From the NCBI RefSeq assembly GCF_004193775.1, contig NC_041019.1, positions 11,022,204 to 11,086,203 of the forward strand: DNA of 64,000 nt. Direction: 5' to 3'. Position numbers and translations under genes: made by a program. The notes beneath the pieces are model-generated. The model had not been told where the DNA came from. It did not search any database and worked only from the letters and a program-made list of their open reading frames with translations. Each line of letters opens with the position of its first letter. Positions within the stretch are counted from its first letter, which is position 1. The DNA comes from Glycine soja. Lineage: Eukaryota > Streptophyta > Magnoliopsida > Fabales > Fabaceae. Positions 1 to 11,020 of this stretch are shown here, one piece after another.

Positions 1-351
1 GACATTATAATAATTTAATATATTTTTTTAAAAAAAATCTTTCCTTTCTCACTCTCTCATCTCTCCTTTCTCTCGGATCCTTAGAACCCCAACAATTACC
101 TCGTTTTCTTCTACGACCCCTTTGTCGTTTCAGTCATATCTAAATCCCGACTCCAACGGTTGTATTCTAATAACGGCTAATTATGAGTATATTTTGGGGT
201 TAAATTATATAAAAATTTATAATTTTTATCTCCTAATTTTTCCTTTTAAAGCAAATAATTGCTAAATTAATATCATTTAAGTTTTTGTACAGAGAATATT
301 AAAAGTGATGAATTTATGATGCTTAGTGAGTAAATTAAAACGTAGTAAAAC

Positions 352-475
352 AAGCTAATTAAGGAAAGCAAAGCTCATTAAGGAAAGCAGGGCTAATTAA
401 GGAAATAAGACTAATTAAGGAAAGAAGAATAATTAAGGAAAACATAATAAAGCATGACTAATTAAGGAAAGTAAA
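352..475. repeat. Minisatellite, about 20-bp unit
   Basis: Six imperfect head-to-tail copies of a unit close to GCTAATTAAGGAAAGCA are visible, with TAATTAAGGAAA the best conserved part. Unit length drifts between about 17 and 30 bp. TTAATTAA-type cores make the array locally palindromic. Confidence 0.8.
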
Positions 476-1506
476 TGCAGTCTTAGTGCATGAAACCCAC
501 TAATCTGTACCTATAAAAAAAAAGAGAGAAGAAAGAAAAGATACAATGAAATTTCAAGAAAATACAATTTCTTATAAAAGGCAAATGTTAGAAGAAGGTG
601 AAACAAGCTATGGGAGACATTCCTTTTCTCGATTTTCTTTCTTATCTTTTCCCCCTTTACTAACTATTTTCCTCTTACAATTGTAAAGTATCCATGGCAA
701 TGAGAGACTAAACCTCCTTTGTTTAGAACTTGACAGTCAACTACTCTTAATGTAATTTTTCTCCCTATCTATTTATGAATATTACATTTGCATTATCTTT
801 TCATATGCTTAATTTATTGCTTATGGTTTGATTATTCATTTGCATGGTAAGTTTCAGTGGTAGCATTGAGAAATATTACTTTCTAATACAACTGGGAAAT
901 GGTATCTAAATAAAGTCATCACTAAGGATATGTTAATATTTAATTTGTTTAGCCTCTTATACATCTTTATTCTTAATGCAATTTACTATTTTAGCTTTGC
1001 GGAGGAATTTGAGAGAGAAAATAGATAAATTAGGTTCTTTCATGCGGGAACCAAAGTTAGAGTATACTAGTAGATGTATGTGTAAATTAGAATAATTATA
1101 AATAAATAAAAATTATTAACATTACATCAAAGAGTAACTCTGGTAGGCTAATTTCTCAATATTCTCATCTTCTGAATTTCCTTCAACAATAATATTGGAT
1201 TTTCTAATCTTTTATGTCCTTAATTAATTCATGTTTACTTGTTTTTCTTTGATTTAATTTTCAAAAATTTATTTTACTATTTTCTATTATCTTTTCCAAA
1301 TCTTTTTCTTAATTAAATAATCATCTACCTAAGTACAAACAAAGTTTCTATGAATACGTTATTCGAACTTCCGTTTTAACTTTATTATTTGGGACGAATT
1401 GATGTACTTGTCAATCCATCAACACATTCGTTATTAACTATCTTACACTCATCAAGATTTGGAAATTCTTATTTTAATAATCTCTACTTGATTGATTTAT
1501 TATATT

Positions 1507-1938
1507 ATTATTATGCCTCTCTAAATTTTTAAATAATTGAAAATATAAGTTAAATACAGTTAATAAAAAAATGACAAAATAAAAAATTAATAACATAAAA
1601 GTAGTGAAGAGCTAATGTAAGTTAGGAGAAAAATTTAAAATTTAATAAGTGATTTAAGGATAAAATTATCCAATGAAATGTGTGCATCAAATGGAGTAGT
1701 TTCTATTATTGATAGTTATAGATTATTATTGTGGTTCTCTAAATTTTTTAAATAATAAAAAAATAAAAATAAAATATTGTTAATAAAAATGACAGAAAAA
1801 AAAATTAATAATATAAAAATAGTGAGAATTTAATTTAAGTTAGAAGAAAAATTAGAAATTTAATAAGTGATTTATGGAGAAAATTATCTACCAAATGAGA
1901 TAATTCTTATTATTAATAATTATAGATTATTATTGTAA
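1507..1938. repeat. Two-copy tandem duplication, about 215-bp unit
   Basis: Two diverged adjacent copies share the same order of blocks: CTCTAAATTTTT, a TTAATA-AAAATGACA block, AATTTAATAAGTGATTTA, and ATAGATTATTATTGT at the end. The first runs about 1507-1723 and the second about 1724-1938. No coding content. Confidence 0.7.
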
Positions 1939-2396
1939 AATTCATTACTATCAATATCAACTTCAATTACCGTCCAATCCGATCTCTTTCATCTTCTTTT
2001 TTTCATTCTTGCTTTGTTTTTATAATTGCCTTTTCTTTTTCTTTAAGTCACATATAGTTAACGTTCTATGAAGTTATCTAATTCATTGAAAAGGCTGAAA
2101 AATGGATGATTTGATTAGGTAAAATGAATAATGTAGTTAGGGAGGATAGCAAAAATTGAAGAGGGGTAGAATGATAAGATGAAAGAAACTAACAAGAAAA
2201 CTCACTTCGTCTCTTCACTGATTGCGTGAAAATGGAAAATTTAATTTCTGTGTGCAACTATGTGAGATAGCGAGAGGAGTGACAAATAACTTTGTTTTTT
2301 TTTTAAAATAATACAAATCAAATTATTGTAATGTCATCATGTGAAATTTATTAGAACAAAGAAGTTGAACTCTTCTTTTTTTTTCTAAATATTTTG

Positions 2397-2896
2397 TGTT
2401 GGTTATTTTCAATAAACCTTGTAAAATATCAAATAAGCATTATAACACATTAAGTCAGATTATCAAGAGGTTTTAAGGAATATTTTGTGTTTTAAGGAAT
2501 ACCTGGATCCATAGAGCTTGATTAACGCGCAGCGGAATCTTACAGCGGTTACGAATAATTGGTTTAATGACCTTCCTCAACCAAATCACCTTCTTCCTTA
2601 TGGGACATTTGTTTTCTCTTCAAATGGGAAGAGAAGAAACTGTTTTATTGATTTGGTGTATTGGAAACCATAATCATGCCTTATGTTTTAAACCTATTAG
2701 GGTTCTCATTATCCCCTAATGGGCCAAACTAGTTTCCACTTATTAAGCCCATATCAATTTTCTGTTGGCAGTCTAATGGACTCACTTAAATAGATCACTT
2801 TATATTGAACCCATTTAAATGTAAATAACTAATATAAATATTATAATATAATATGTTGCCCATAATAATTAGTTAGGAATTATAAAATTCCTAACA
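2397..2896 (-). repeat. Copia-1 3' LTR (500 bp)
   Basis: Starts TGTTGG, ends CTAACA, and matches 7675-8154 along its length. It is about 20 bp longer than its partner because a short piece around AAGGAATATTTTGTGTTTT (near 2470-2500) duplicates the neighbouring TTTTAAGGAATA block. Confidence 0.92.
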
Positions 2897-2910
2897 ATCT
2901 CCCACTTGGG
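2897..2910 (-). promoter_or_regulatory. Copia-1 polypurine tract
   Basis: On the minus strand this reads CCCAAGTGGGAGAT immediately upstream of the 3' LTR, where plus-strand DNA priming occurs in LTR elements. The same tract is next to the copia-2 3' LTR at 13619-13632. Confidence 0.85.
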
Positions 2911-4512
2911 CTTCATATTAACCTTAGACATTTATATCACAAAATTCTTTAGGCACACAACCGTATGTTATTTACTTTTAGACTCTTTTTATACAATCTG
3001 GTCCATCTCATATAGCAACAGGAAATCACTGCAGTTTTCATCATAATTTAGCTTGACTAAGCCACAATGATCACCACTGTTACTCATACTCGATGATATA
3101 GATCAAATATGGATAAGCGGCATGAAAATTACATACAATGTGATCTTAAACATGTCTATTTCCAATTAGTCCAAACTTTATTCTTTATAGAGATCAATCC
3201 AAAATGCAATACAAACATTGCACACAAAACGAACTCAAAATAAAATGATAAACATCAACTTTATTTCTTTAGGAAATCCAAATAACAAAATGTTTGTAAA
3301 CCGTAAGATATAAAACATGAGTAAGACTCTCACTAAACTAAGGTACTATCAAGAATTATACTCATATGACCAGTGTGCTCGTGAAAAAAACTTTAGTGTC
3401 ATACCTTTAGTAAGTGGATTAGCTAGCATGGAATGAGTTCCTATATGTTCTATACAAATATGTATTTTCTAAATTCTTTATTCAATAACCAAATACTTTA
3501 TGTCAACAAAAAAAATACTTTTACTTAGTTGAATCCTTAACAAGATTGCTAAGATATTGTCTCAATAAACACCTGATGGCTACTTAATGTTGGCGACAAC
3601 AGGCAAGCCAGTTACAATAATTTAACAATCATAAATTCTAGTATAATGTCTCATAGCAAAATATTAACTCCACCAACATGGTCAAATGTGAATCCTTATG
3701 TGAAGTGATTGCTATTAAGACATTCTGAAATAATCGAAGTCATAATGCCCAATGATCTCTAAACTTCTAGACTTTCGATATGAAAACATGTAGTTCATTG
3801 TTCTCTTCAATTAATGAATAATGCACTTTACTACTTTCTAGTGTTGTATACCAAGGTTACTCATATATCACCTTAGGACTCCCACAAAAATAATTTCAAA
3901 CTCTAAATTTTATACATGCAGATTTCAGATTCACACATGAGTAATTTAAATCATATTAGTAACAACAACAACAATTAAAGAAGAGAACAATAAACATGTA
4001 ATGCACAAATAATCTTTATGGTAAATTTCAAGACCCAAACAAGATACCTAACGCACCATTAATCCTCAATCTTTGGATTGAAAAAGACTAACTATAAGTG
4101 GTACTCTTAACACATTGATCAAACATTGGTGATAAGTCTCGTCAAACAAAGGTTGTCTTTGGACACTCCATTGCTCACATGAAAATCTTATATGATGATT
4201 ATTCTGGTCAAATAATGATTATCTTTGAACATTTCATTATTCACATGGAAAATCACACTATTTATAATCACCACATGTTTGCCATTGCAAGCATGTAATT
4301 ATTCTGTCAAATTGTGTCTTCCTTTGGGTCGAGCACACTTCACATGAATAAGTCCATGCAACATCCATGTAAATTCAATCAAATTAACTTATGCAACAGA
4401 GGTTACTTTGGCAACATGTTGTTTCAATCAATTTAACCAAAAAATACAAGACAAATTAATATAACAAATGGGAGGTCTTAAAATTACACAAATTTTCTTA
4501 AAATTACACAAT
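2911..4512 (-). other. Copia-1 3' non-coding part with a displaced leader copy
   Basis: No coding frame. About 2911-3960 resembles the 3' non-coding part of copia-2 (for example around 15990-16130). About 4020-4480 resembles the 5' leader seen at 6700-7070 and at 24400-24780, including the phrase AGAGGTTACTTTGGCAACAT. A leader copy downstream of a truncated RT points to rearrangement or recombination between family members. Confidence 0.6.
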
Positions 4513-4905
4513 TTAACCAAAAGAATCCTTTGAAGATACTGGAGAAAAGGTTTCTTTATAGTCAATGTCTTCCTTTTGAGTAAAGTCTTTAGCAACTAGA
4601 CGAGCCTTATATCTCTCGATATTACCCTTTGAATCCTTCTTGGTTTTAAATATCCATTTACAACCAATAGATTTCACACCTTCAGGCAACTCGACTAGAT
4701 CCCAAACTTCATTGTCATTCATAGACTTCATCTCATCCTTCATGGTGTCAATCCAATTTTGAGAGTTAGAACTATGCATAGCTTGACAGAAGTTGATTGG
4801 ATCATCCTCTGTTAAACCAACACCATCCTCATGTTCTTGGAGAAATATAATATAATCATTTGAGATTGCACTTATCCTCTCTCTAATGGACCTCCTTAAT
4901 GGCAT
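4513..4905 (-). pseudogene. Copia-1 reverse transcriptase, N-terminal stump
   Basis: Only the start of the RT domain remains. The linker and the typical opening motif KWIFKTKKDSKGNIERYKAR, followed by LVAKDFTQKEDIDYKETFSPV, are readable. The frame then stops before the YVDD active site, which is absent. It is in the same frame as the integrase and gag pieces upstream (starts differ by multiples of three). Non-functional. Confidence 0.88.
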
Positions 4906-4929
4906 TTCTTGAGGTTGTTGAGGTTGTTC

Positions 4930-5511
4930 TTAAGGTATTTGAGGGAGAACCCCATAGTTGTCTTGTTCTGGAACAATGTCAATAGTTTGAACAATGTCTT
5001 CTATTACTAGAGTTGTGTCTTGAACGGTAATAGGTATGAGGACTTGATCATTGTAAATAATAGGTTCTTCCTCAAAGACAACATTCCTTATGTTTTCTTC
5101 CTTCCCAAACTCAACTTCCTTAAGAAATCTCGCATTTCCCATCTCGAAAAAGGATCTTAAGGTGGGATTGTAAAATTTATGGCCCTGAAAGCGTTTAGCA
5201 TAGCCAACAAAATAGTAGCTAATTGTTCTTGAGTCCAGCTTTCTTTCATGTGGCCTATAAGGCCGTGCCTCAGCCAAACAACCCCAAATGTGCAAATGTT
5301 TAATGCTTGGCCTTTTACCAGTCCAAAGTTCATAAGGGGTTTTGTTAACTGCTTTACTTGGCACCCTATTAAGGATGTAAACTGCGGTCTTTAAGGCTTC
5401 TCCCCAAAGTGACTCTGGCAAAGAGGAATGACTAATCATACTTCTCAACATATCCTTAAGAGTTCGGTTTCTTCGTTCTACTACACCATTCATGCTAGGT
5501 TTTCTCGGCAT
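4930..5511 (-). pseudogene. Copia-1 integrase C-terminal part
   Basis: Carries the end of the catalytic core with the glutamate-bearing motif [18 protein letters not shown], then the copia-type region [20 protein letters not shown] and [10 protein letters not shown]. It continues the frame of the upstream ORF after one stop. The acidic tail leads into the RT stump. In an active element this enzyme inserts the cDNA into the chromosome; here it is broken. Confidence 0.88.
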
Positions 5512-5517
5512 AGTGTA

Positions 5518-6012
5518 TTACGGAACAATTCCACACTTTTTGAGGAAATGCACAAAAGGTCTTGGACGTTGTTCTCCTGATCTATCATATCCGCCATAGT
5601 ACTCACCACCACGGTCAGATTTGACAGCCTTAATTTTCTTTCCAAGTTGAAGTTCAACCTCAGCCTTGAAAGTCTTAAAAAAATCTAGGGATTGGGATTT
5701 CTCATGTATCAAATATAGGTAACCGTATCTAGAGTAGTCATCTATGAACGTAATGAAATATTGTTGTCCATTCCAAGAAGTTGTAGGAAAAGGACCACAA
5801 ATGTTTGTATGTACTAGTTCCAAGACGTCTTTAACTCCTTCGGCACCTAATTTCCTTATGTTTGTTCGTTTTCCCTTTATGCATTTAATACAGACCTCAA
5901 AGTCTGATAAATCCAAAGGGTCAAGAATTTCATCCAACACAAGTCTCTGAATTCTTTGTTTAGAGATATGGCCCAAACGCTTATGCCATAAGGTGGTTGA
6001 ATTCTCATTCAA
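5518..6012 (-). pseudogene. Copia-1 GAG-pre-integrase and integrase core
   Basis: Begins with the zinc-binding pre-integrase segment (LWHKRLGHIS and CIKCIKG, an HHCC pattern). The core follows, with the first catalytic position in HTNICGPFP and the second aspartate in VKSDRGGEYYG. The first motif normally reads HTD in copia integrases, so the first catalytic Asp appears replaced by Asn. The upstream stop sits directly after the gag piece in the same frame; the zinc knuckle and protease expected between them are deleted. Confidence 0.88.
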
Positions 6013-6015
6013 TTT

Positions 6016-6681
6016 TCATTTTTTACCATGTGAACTTATTTGCAGTATTTCATTGAGGGACCATTTGTCCTTCTGAGTGTTATAGCTCACTTTGAATTGC
6101 CCAACGTGTGCAGGAAGCGAGATCAAAACCAAGTGCACGAGCAGGTCTTCACCAAGCTCTAACTTAAGTGACTTGAGTTTTGATGCGAGATTGGACATCT
6201 CCATAATGTACTCCCTTATGTTTCCTTTGCCTTTATACTTCATGGAGATGAGTTTAGCCAAAAGGTTACTCGTCTCCGCCTTTTCATTTTTGGCAAAGTA
6301 TTGCCCAATTTCCTCAAGGAATTTCTTTGCACTCTGACCCTCAGAAATAGAGCCCCGAAACGCCTGTGGAATAAAGCGCTTCATGATCATAAGGCACATT
6401 CGGTTGGACCGATCCCACTTCTCAATTTTTACCTCAGTAGAGGTTTCCGGAGTGGAAATGGGTTGTTCTGTCCTCAATGCCAAGTCCAAATCCATACAGC
6501 CAAGAACAATTTCTACGGCTTCCTTCCAGACCTTAAAATTTGTCCCATTCAGCATTGGGATAGAATTCACTTGGGCAGTAACATTTGCAGCACTGGTAAT
6601 ATTAACTAAGCAGAGAACAAAAATAACATGTTCACAAATAATCAAACAAGTCATATAAAGTATATATAACAAGACATGCAA
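6016..6681 (-). pseudogene. Copia-1 gag capsid region
   Basis: A gag polyprotein segment of the plant copia type. It has the entry motif LNGTNFKVWKE, a helical middle part, and the region KYKGKGNIREYIMEMSNL, ending near KWSLNEILQ. The first 30 or so residues are hydrophobic and probably come from translated leader; the real start likely lay near residue 30. No CCHC zinc knuckle remains, because an in-frame deletion joins gag to the pre-integrase domain. Confidence 0.85.
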
Positions 6682-7306
6682 ATATTTCCCATAACAGATT
6701 CATCACAAGATACCTAGCACAACATTAATTCTAATCTTTCGACAGAGAAATTAATTTGTAATTGGTACTCTCAACGCAATGATCAAATATTGACAATTAG
6801 TTCTGACAAATAATAACCTTTCTTTGGACCGAATATTATTCTCATGAAAAAAAAACTTAATAATTGTCACATATTTATCATCGCAGGTATGTTATTATTT
6901 GGCCAAATTGTGTCTTCCTTGGGGCCGAGCACAATTCGCATAAATAATTGCATACTAACATCCATGCAATTTAATTAAATCAATTTACACAATAGAGGTT
7001 ACTTTGGCAACATAATGGTTCAATCAATTTAATTAAACTTATTGGACACACAATTAAATGGAAAGGATCTGTAATGGTTAAATTTGTATCCAATTGTGAT
7101 AGTAGTAAATGTTTGAAAACAACATCATGGTAAACTAATTACGCACCCGAAACAAACATACCACGGTATCATCACAAATTTATACTAACCACATGAATAT
7201 CATAAATTATCAGTTTATCACCGTTTCATAAAAAAAATAGTTGGCCAAAAAATAATAAATTATTCATATAAGACAAAAGACCATTGTCTTATTACTGATT
7301 CATATA

Positions 7307-7356
<50 letters not shown>

Positions 7357-7660
7357 TGTGCCACGTACTAAATATCAACACCAGATACGTAGAATCTTTA
7401 TCCCAAATAGAATAATATGTCAGCAAATGCGACACAAAAAAAAATTGTACAACCCCGTAAATCAAATGCAGAGGCCTTTTATTAATTCTAAAGAGGAGAA
7501 AAACTTTATGGTCATAACACATAAATTTAGGGATTTTACAATTTTATTGATCAAAATAGTTTCTCCCCAAAATAAAATTAGGGTTCATATAACTAAAAAG
7601 ATCCAGATATAATACATATCAAACAGAGCTTTAAATCCCAATAATCTAACAGTAATGGTG
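6682..7660 (-). other. Copia-1 5' leader
   Basis: Untranslated stretch between the PBS and gag on the minus strand. It contains a block shared with copia-2 (about 6700-7070, compare 24400-24780) and a (TA)n tract. Small ORFs here overlap simple repeats and are not credible. Confidence 0.65.
7309..7351. repeat. (TA)n microsatellite
   Basis: About twenty uninterrupted TA dinucleotides inside the copia-1 leader. Confidence 0.95.
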
Positions 7661-7672
7661 ACTCTGGTACCA
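7661..7672 (-). promoter_or_regulatory. Copia-1 primer binding site
   Basis: The minus strand reads TGGTACCAGAGT two bases from the LTR end, one or two changes from TGGTATCAGAGC, the usual plant copia site complementary to initiator Met-tRNA. It fixes the right LTR as the 5' LTR and the element as minus-strand. Confidence 0.85.
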
Positions 7673-7674
7673 CT

Positions 7675-8154
7675 TGTTGGTTATTTTCAATAAACCTTAT
7701 AAAATACCAAATGAGCACCATAACACATTATGTTAGATTATCAAGAGGTTTTAAGGAATACTTGGATCCATAGAGCTTGATTAACACGCAACGGAATCTT
7801 ATAACAGTCACGAACAATTGATTTAATAACCTTCCTCAACCAAATCACCTTCTTCCTTATGGGACCTTCGTTTTCTCTTCAGATGGGGAGATGAAAAACT
7901 GTTTTATTGATTTGGTGTATTGGAACCATAACCATACCTTATATTTTAAATCTATTAGGGTTCCCATTATCTCTTAATGGGTCAAACTGGTTTCCACTCA
8001 TTAAGCCCATATCAATTTTATGTTGACAGTCTAATGGGCTCACTTAAATAGATCACTTTATATTGAACCCATTTAAATATAAATAACTAATATAAATGTT
8101 ATAATATAATATGTAGTCCATATAAATTAATTAGGAATTATAAAATTCCTAACA
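7675..8154 (-). repeat. Copia-1 5' LTR (480 bp)
   Basis: Starts TGTTGG and ends CTAACA; matches 2397-2896 apart from scattered substitutions and the short duplication in the left copy. It would carry the promoter of the element, but I assign no individual promoter site. Confidence 0.92.
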
Positions 8155-9185
8155 TTTTGATGTACATTACTAATGCATACTAACTGAAAAAGAAATACGT
8201 ATTCACAGACTCCTATATTTGAAAATACTAAACATTTTTATTTCTAGTAATTTTATAATCTTATTATCAAAATATTTGTTGTGTCTAGAATCGTCAAAAA
8301 ATATCTTAACTAAACCAACAATATTTTGTTACGTGACTGTTAGGTACATCATATTAATAGTCAACCTGCCAAGTGTCGTGGTTGCACATAAAATGAAGAA
8401 CTAATATACATGTTCCATTATAATATAGTAACTAATCTTGCTTGTAAAATTCAATTGTGCGTGTGAGCGTTAGTAGTACTAGCTAGTGAATACATGAGGC
8501 AGCTACAAAATTTAACCATAGAGTTGATGAGCAAGAGCAATAGATGTGCCACATAATAAACTCGGAAATCAATTCTCTTTGGTCGAACCATCTTTATTAA
8601 TGCTGCTGGTTGATGAACGCAGAACCTTATGTGCCCAATTACAAAACCACTGGTATTGTGTAGCATGTTACTTAGTTTACGATTAGTTCCTCGGTTATTA
8701 AATTAAACAAGTAGAAAACTTCTCATTTTAGTTGATACTCATGACTTGAATTTCGGTTTCTCATGTAATCCACAATATCTGAGGGTATATATAGCCACAA
8801 CCCTCACTCATGTGTTTTCTCTACAAGAAGATCATGAATTTAATCTTTTCTCTCAAATCCCTCGCTAAATGAGGAAATACATCCCTCACTCATGTGTTTA
8901 GGGAAGTTATAAGGGACATATTCCATCTCTAATTCCTTGCTCAATTGCAAAGGAAAAATTTCCCTAGCAAATTCGTCACAAAAAACTTCATAAAAAATTG
9001 AAAACCAAATTTTAACTTGTTTGCGGTGGTTTTTAGTTTGAAGTTTGGAATTTTTTAAAATAACAACCAGTTTTTAGTTTTAGTTTTAAAAAATTTTAAA
9101 CCAATTTTTAAAATATGATTAGTTTCAAACAAACTCTTTTTTAAAGTGTCACATTGTATTAAAATTAGTTTAAGAGTATTTTTGT
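8155..9185. other. Spacer, no gene seen
   Basis: AT-rich sequence without a credible frame. The phrase CCCTCACTCATGTGTTT occurs twice (about 8802 and 8883) and AAATCCCTCGCTAAAT occurs near 8855 and again near 10200, so this stretch and the triplet tract may lie inside one older repeat. I could not define its ends. Confidence 0.45.
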
Positions 9186-9860
9186 ATGATGGTGATGGTG
9201 GTTATGTCAATAGCTGCAGTAGGGATACTAATGGTGGTCGACTAATTGCGGTGGCAATGGTGATAATGGCAGTGGTGGTGGTGATGTCAATGACGACATA
9301 GTGGTGGTAGTGGTAATTGTGGTGGCAATCGGTGACGACAATGTTGGTAATGGTGACATTAGTGGTGGTAACGATGATAGAGGTTGTATTAGTGGTGGTT
9401 GTCACAATGTTGATGGTGATGGTGGTGGTAGTGACAGTGGTAGGGTGGTGGGGGTAGCGATGTTGGTGGTGGCGGTGTGGTAGTGGTGGTGGTTGTGGCA
9501 ACGTTGGTGGTGGTGATGGTGACAATGACGATAGCGGTGGCGATGGTGGTGGTAGGTAGCAATGCCAATGATGATGGTAATTTCAATGGCGATGATGGTG
9601 ACAATGACGATAACGGTGGGGATGACATTGATGGTGGTGGGGGTGGTCGTCATAGCAATGTTAATGATGATGGTCATGACAATGACAATGGTGGTAGTGG
9701 TAGTGGTTATAGTGGTCATGATGGTGACAGTCAATTATGATGATGACAACCATGGTGGTGGTGACAGTAGTGTTGGTGATGGTGATGATGAAAGTGGTAT
9801 TGATAGTGGTGGCGATGATAGTGATGATGGTGGTGGTAGTAGTAGTGACAACAAAAAAGT
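9186..9860. repeat. GGT/GAT-rich imperfect triplet repeat
   Basis: About 670 bp of imperfect triplets (GGT, GAT, GAC, AGT) with strong strand asymmetry: G and T on the plus strand, A and C on the minus. Long ORFs appear in several frames on both strands because triplet repeats lack stops; they encode low-complexity strings and are not genes. Confidence 0.9.
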
Positions 9861-10616
9861 GTTTTATTCTTATAACTAAAGTGTTTTGTTGGTGGCAATA
9901 GTAGTGATGAAAGTATTTTTTTTTTTAACTAAAAACCAAATTCACAATATATCTTTTCTTGTTCTTGAAAATGAATATAAAAGTGTTTTGAAAATTATTT
10001 AAAAATTATTTCATATCTATTTTTGTCAAACACATCTTGTTTTGACAATTGCATTTGAAAATGACAAACCAAAAACTTGCAACTAACCCAAATGGGCCCT
10101 TAGGAATAAACTACTCTTGCTATTCATTTGAAAATTAGGGAGAGAATTAATCCGATGCAAAATTTAGAAAAATAGAATTTTAGTTAATGAGGGAATTATT
10201 TCCAAGAAAATCCCTCGCTAAATAATGAAAAAATATGTATAATAATATGATGAAAATATATATTTATAATAATAATATTATTATTATTATTATTTCATAT
10301 TATACATAATACATTTTATGCATACTCATGATGAATTTTTTTTGGATATAAAAATATATAAATTTAAAAATAAAATAACGTAATGTATAAAAAATAATTA
10401 TAAACTGACATGTTGATCCTTGTATATATTTATATATTTTTGAGATGAAAAAATATCGATCTAATAATATAATTTCTTAAAACTAACTCTTAAATAAAGA
10501 ATTAATTTTTATTTTTTAAATATTCTTACTAATATATAGAGAGAGTGTGAAAGAAATAATGAGATTTATTAAAATATACTATTCATGAATGCAACCATAT
10601 TAATAAAAATACTAAA
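9861..10616. other. Spacer, no gene seen
   Basis: AT-rich. It includes AATAATATTATTATTATT near 10270 and a second copy of AAATCCCTCGCTAAAT near 10200. No coding frame or clear element boundary. Confidence 0.5.
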
Positions 10617-11020
10617 ATATATTTTTTGTTCTTATAAATACATAAATGTTTGAAATATGTTCTTGTAAGATTTTTAGTATGTATTTCGTCCTCACAAAAT
10701 TAAAATTTGTTATTTTTTTAACTTGAGCAAGGTTTGGGCATCCAAACATACGCACATGACTTTTTACATCAGTTATATGCACAACCAATTAAAAAAAAAT
10801 CACATCTTACATCGGTGCATGCATAACTGATGTAAAAAAATGTTACATTTACGTATAACCAATGTAAAAAGTCATCATCATAGGGTTCGGTAAATTTGAA
10901 CCTATATCCAAACCAAAAAATAATACATTTTAATTTTGTGAGGACTAAAAATATACTGAAAATTTTGTAAAAATAAATTTCCAACATTTTCATATTTATG
11001 ATTTAGCCTAAAAAAAATAT
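10617..11020. repeat. Foldback repeat, MITE-like (about 400 bp)
   Basis: Two arms of about 200 bp are imperfect inverted copies. Left blocks GTCCTCACAAAATTAAAAT, CATGACTTTTTACATC and CATAAATGTT reappear inverted on the right as ATTTTAATTTTGTGAGGAC, AATGTAAAAAGTCAT and related sequence. The centre near 10820 has a smaller palindrome (ACATCGGTGCATGCATAACTGATGT-like). No transposase. Target-site copies could not be fixed, so family is uncertain. Confidence 0.7.

Larger units (their letters stand above)
1..2396. other. AT-rich spacer, no gene seen
   Basis: No open frame or recognisable domain is present on either strand. The stretch is AT-rich with many short T and A runs. It holds two tandem repeats listed separately. 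A pyrimidine-rich patch around 40-80 resembles a 5' UTR, but no coding frame follows it. The right edge ends in TTTTG, the target-site copy of the copia element starting at 2397. Confidence 0.6.
2397..8154 (-). mobile_element. Copia-1: complete Ty1/copia LTR retrotransposon, TSD TTTTG
   Basis: Two LTRs that start TGTTGG and end CTAACA (2397-2896 and 7675-8154) flank an internal region read on the minus strand. The 5-bp sequence TTTTG lies at 2392-2396 and again at 8155-8159, so both ends are original. A Met-tRNA-type PBS adjoins the right LTR and a purine tract adjoins the left one. Internal coding is one minus-strand frame for gag, integrase and the start of RT; protease and most of RT/RNase H are gone. 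The element cannot move by itself. Confidence 0.93.

Noticed and set aside
7292..7522. 76-codon minus ORF
   Set aside because: Half of it is the (TA)n tract translated as Tyr-Ile.
9202..9879. Several 60-110 codon ORFs on both strands
   Set aside because: They lie in the GGT/GAT triplet tract, overlap in many frames and encode low-complexity Val/Met/Asp/Gly or Thr/Ile/His strings.
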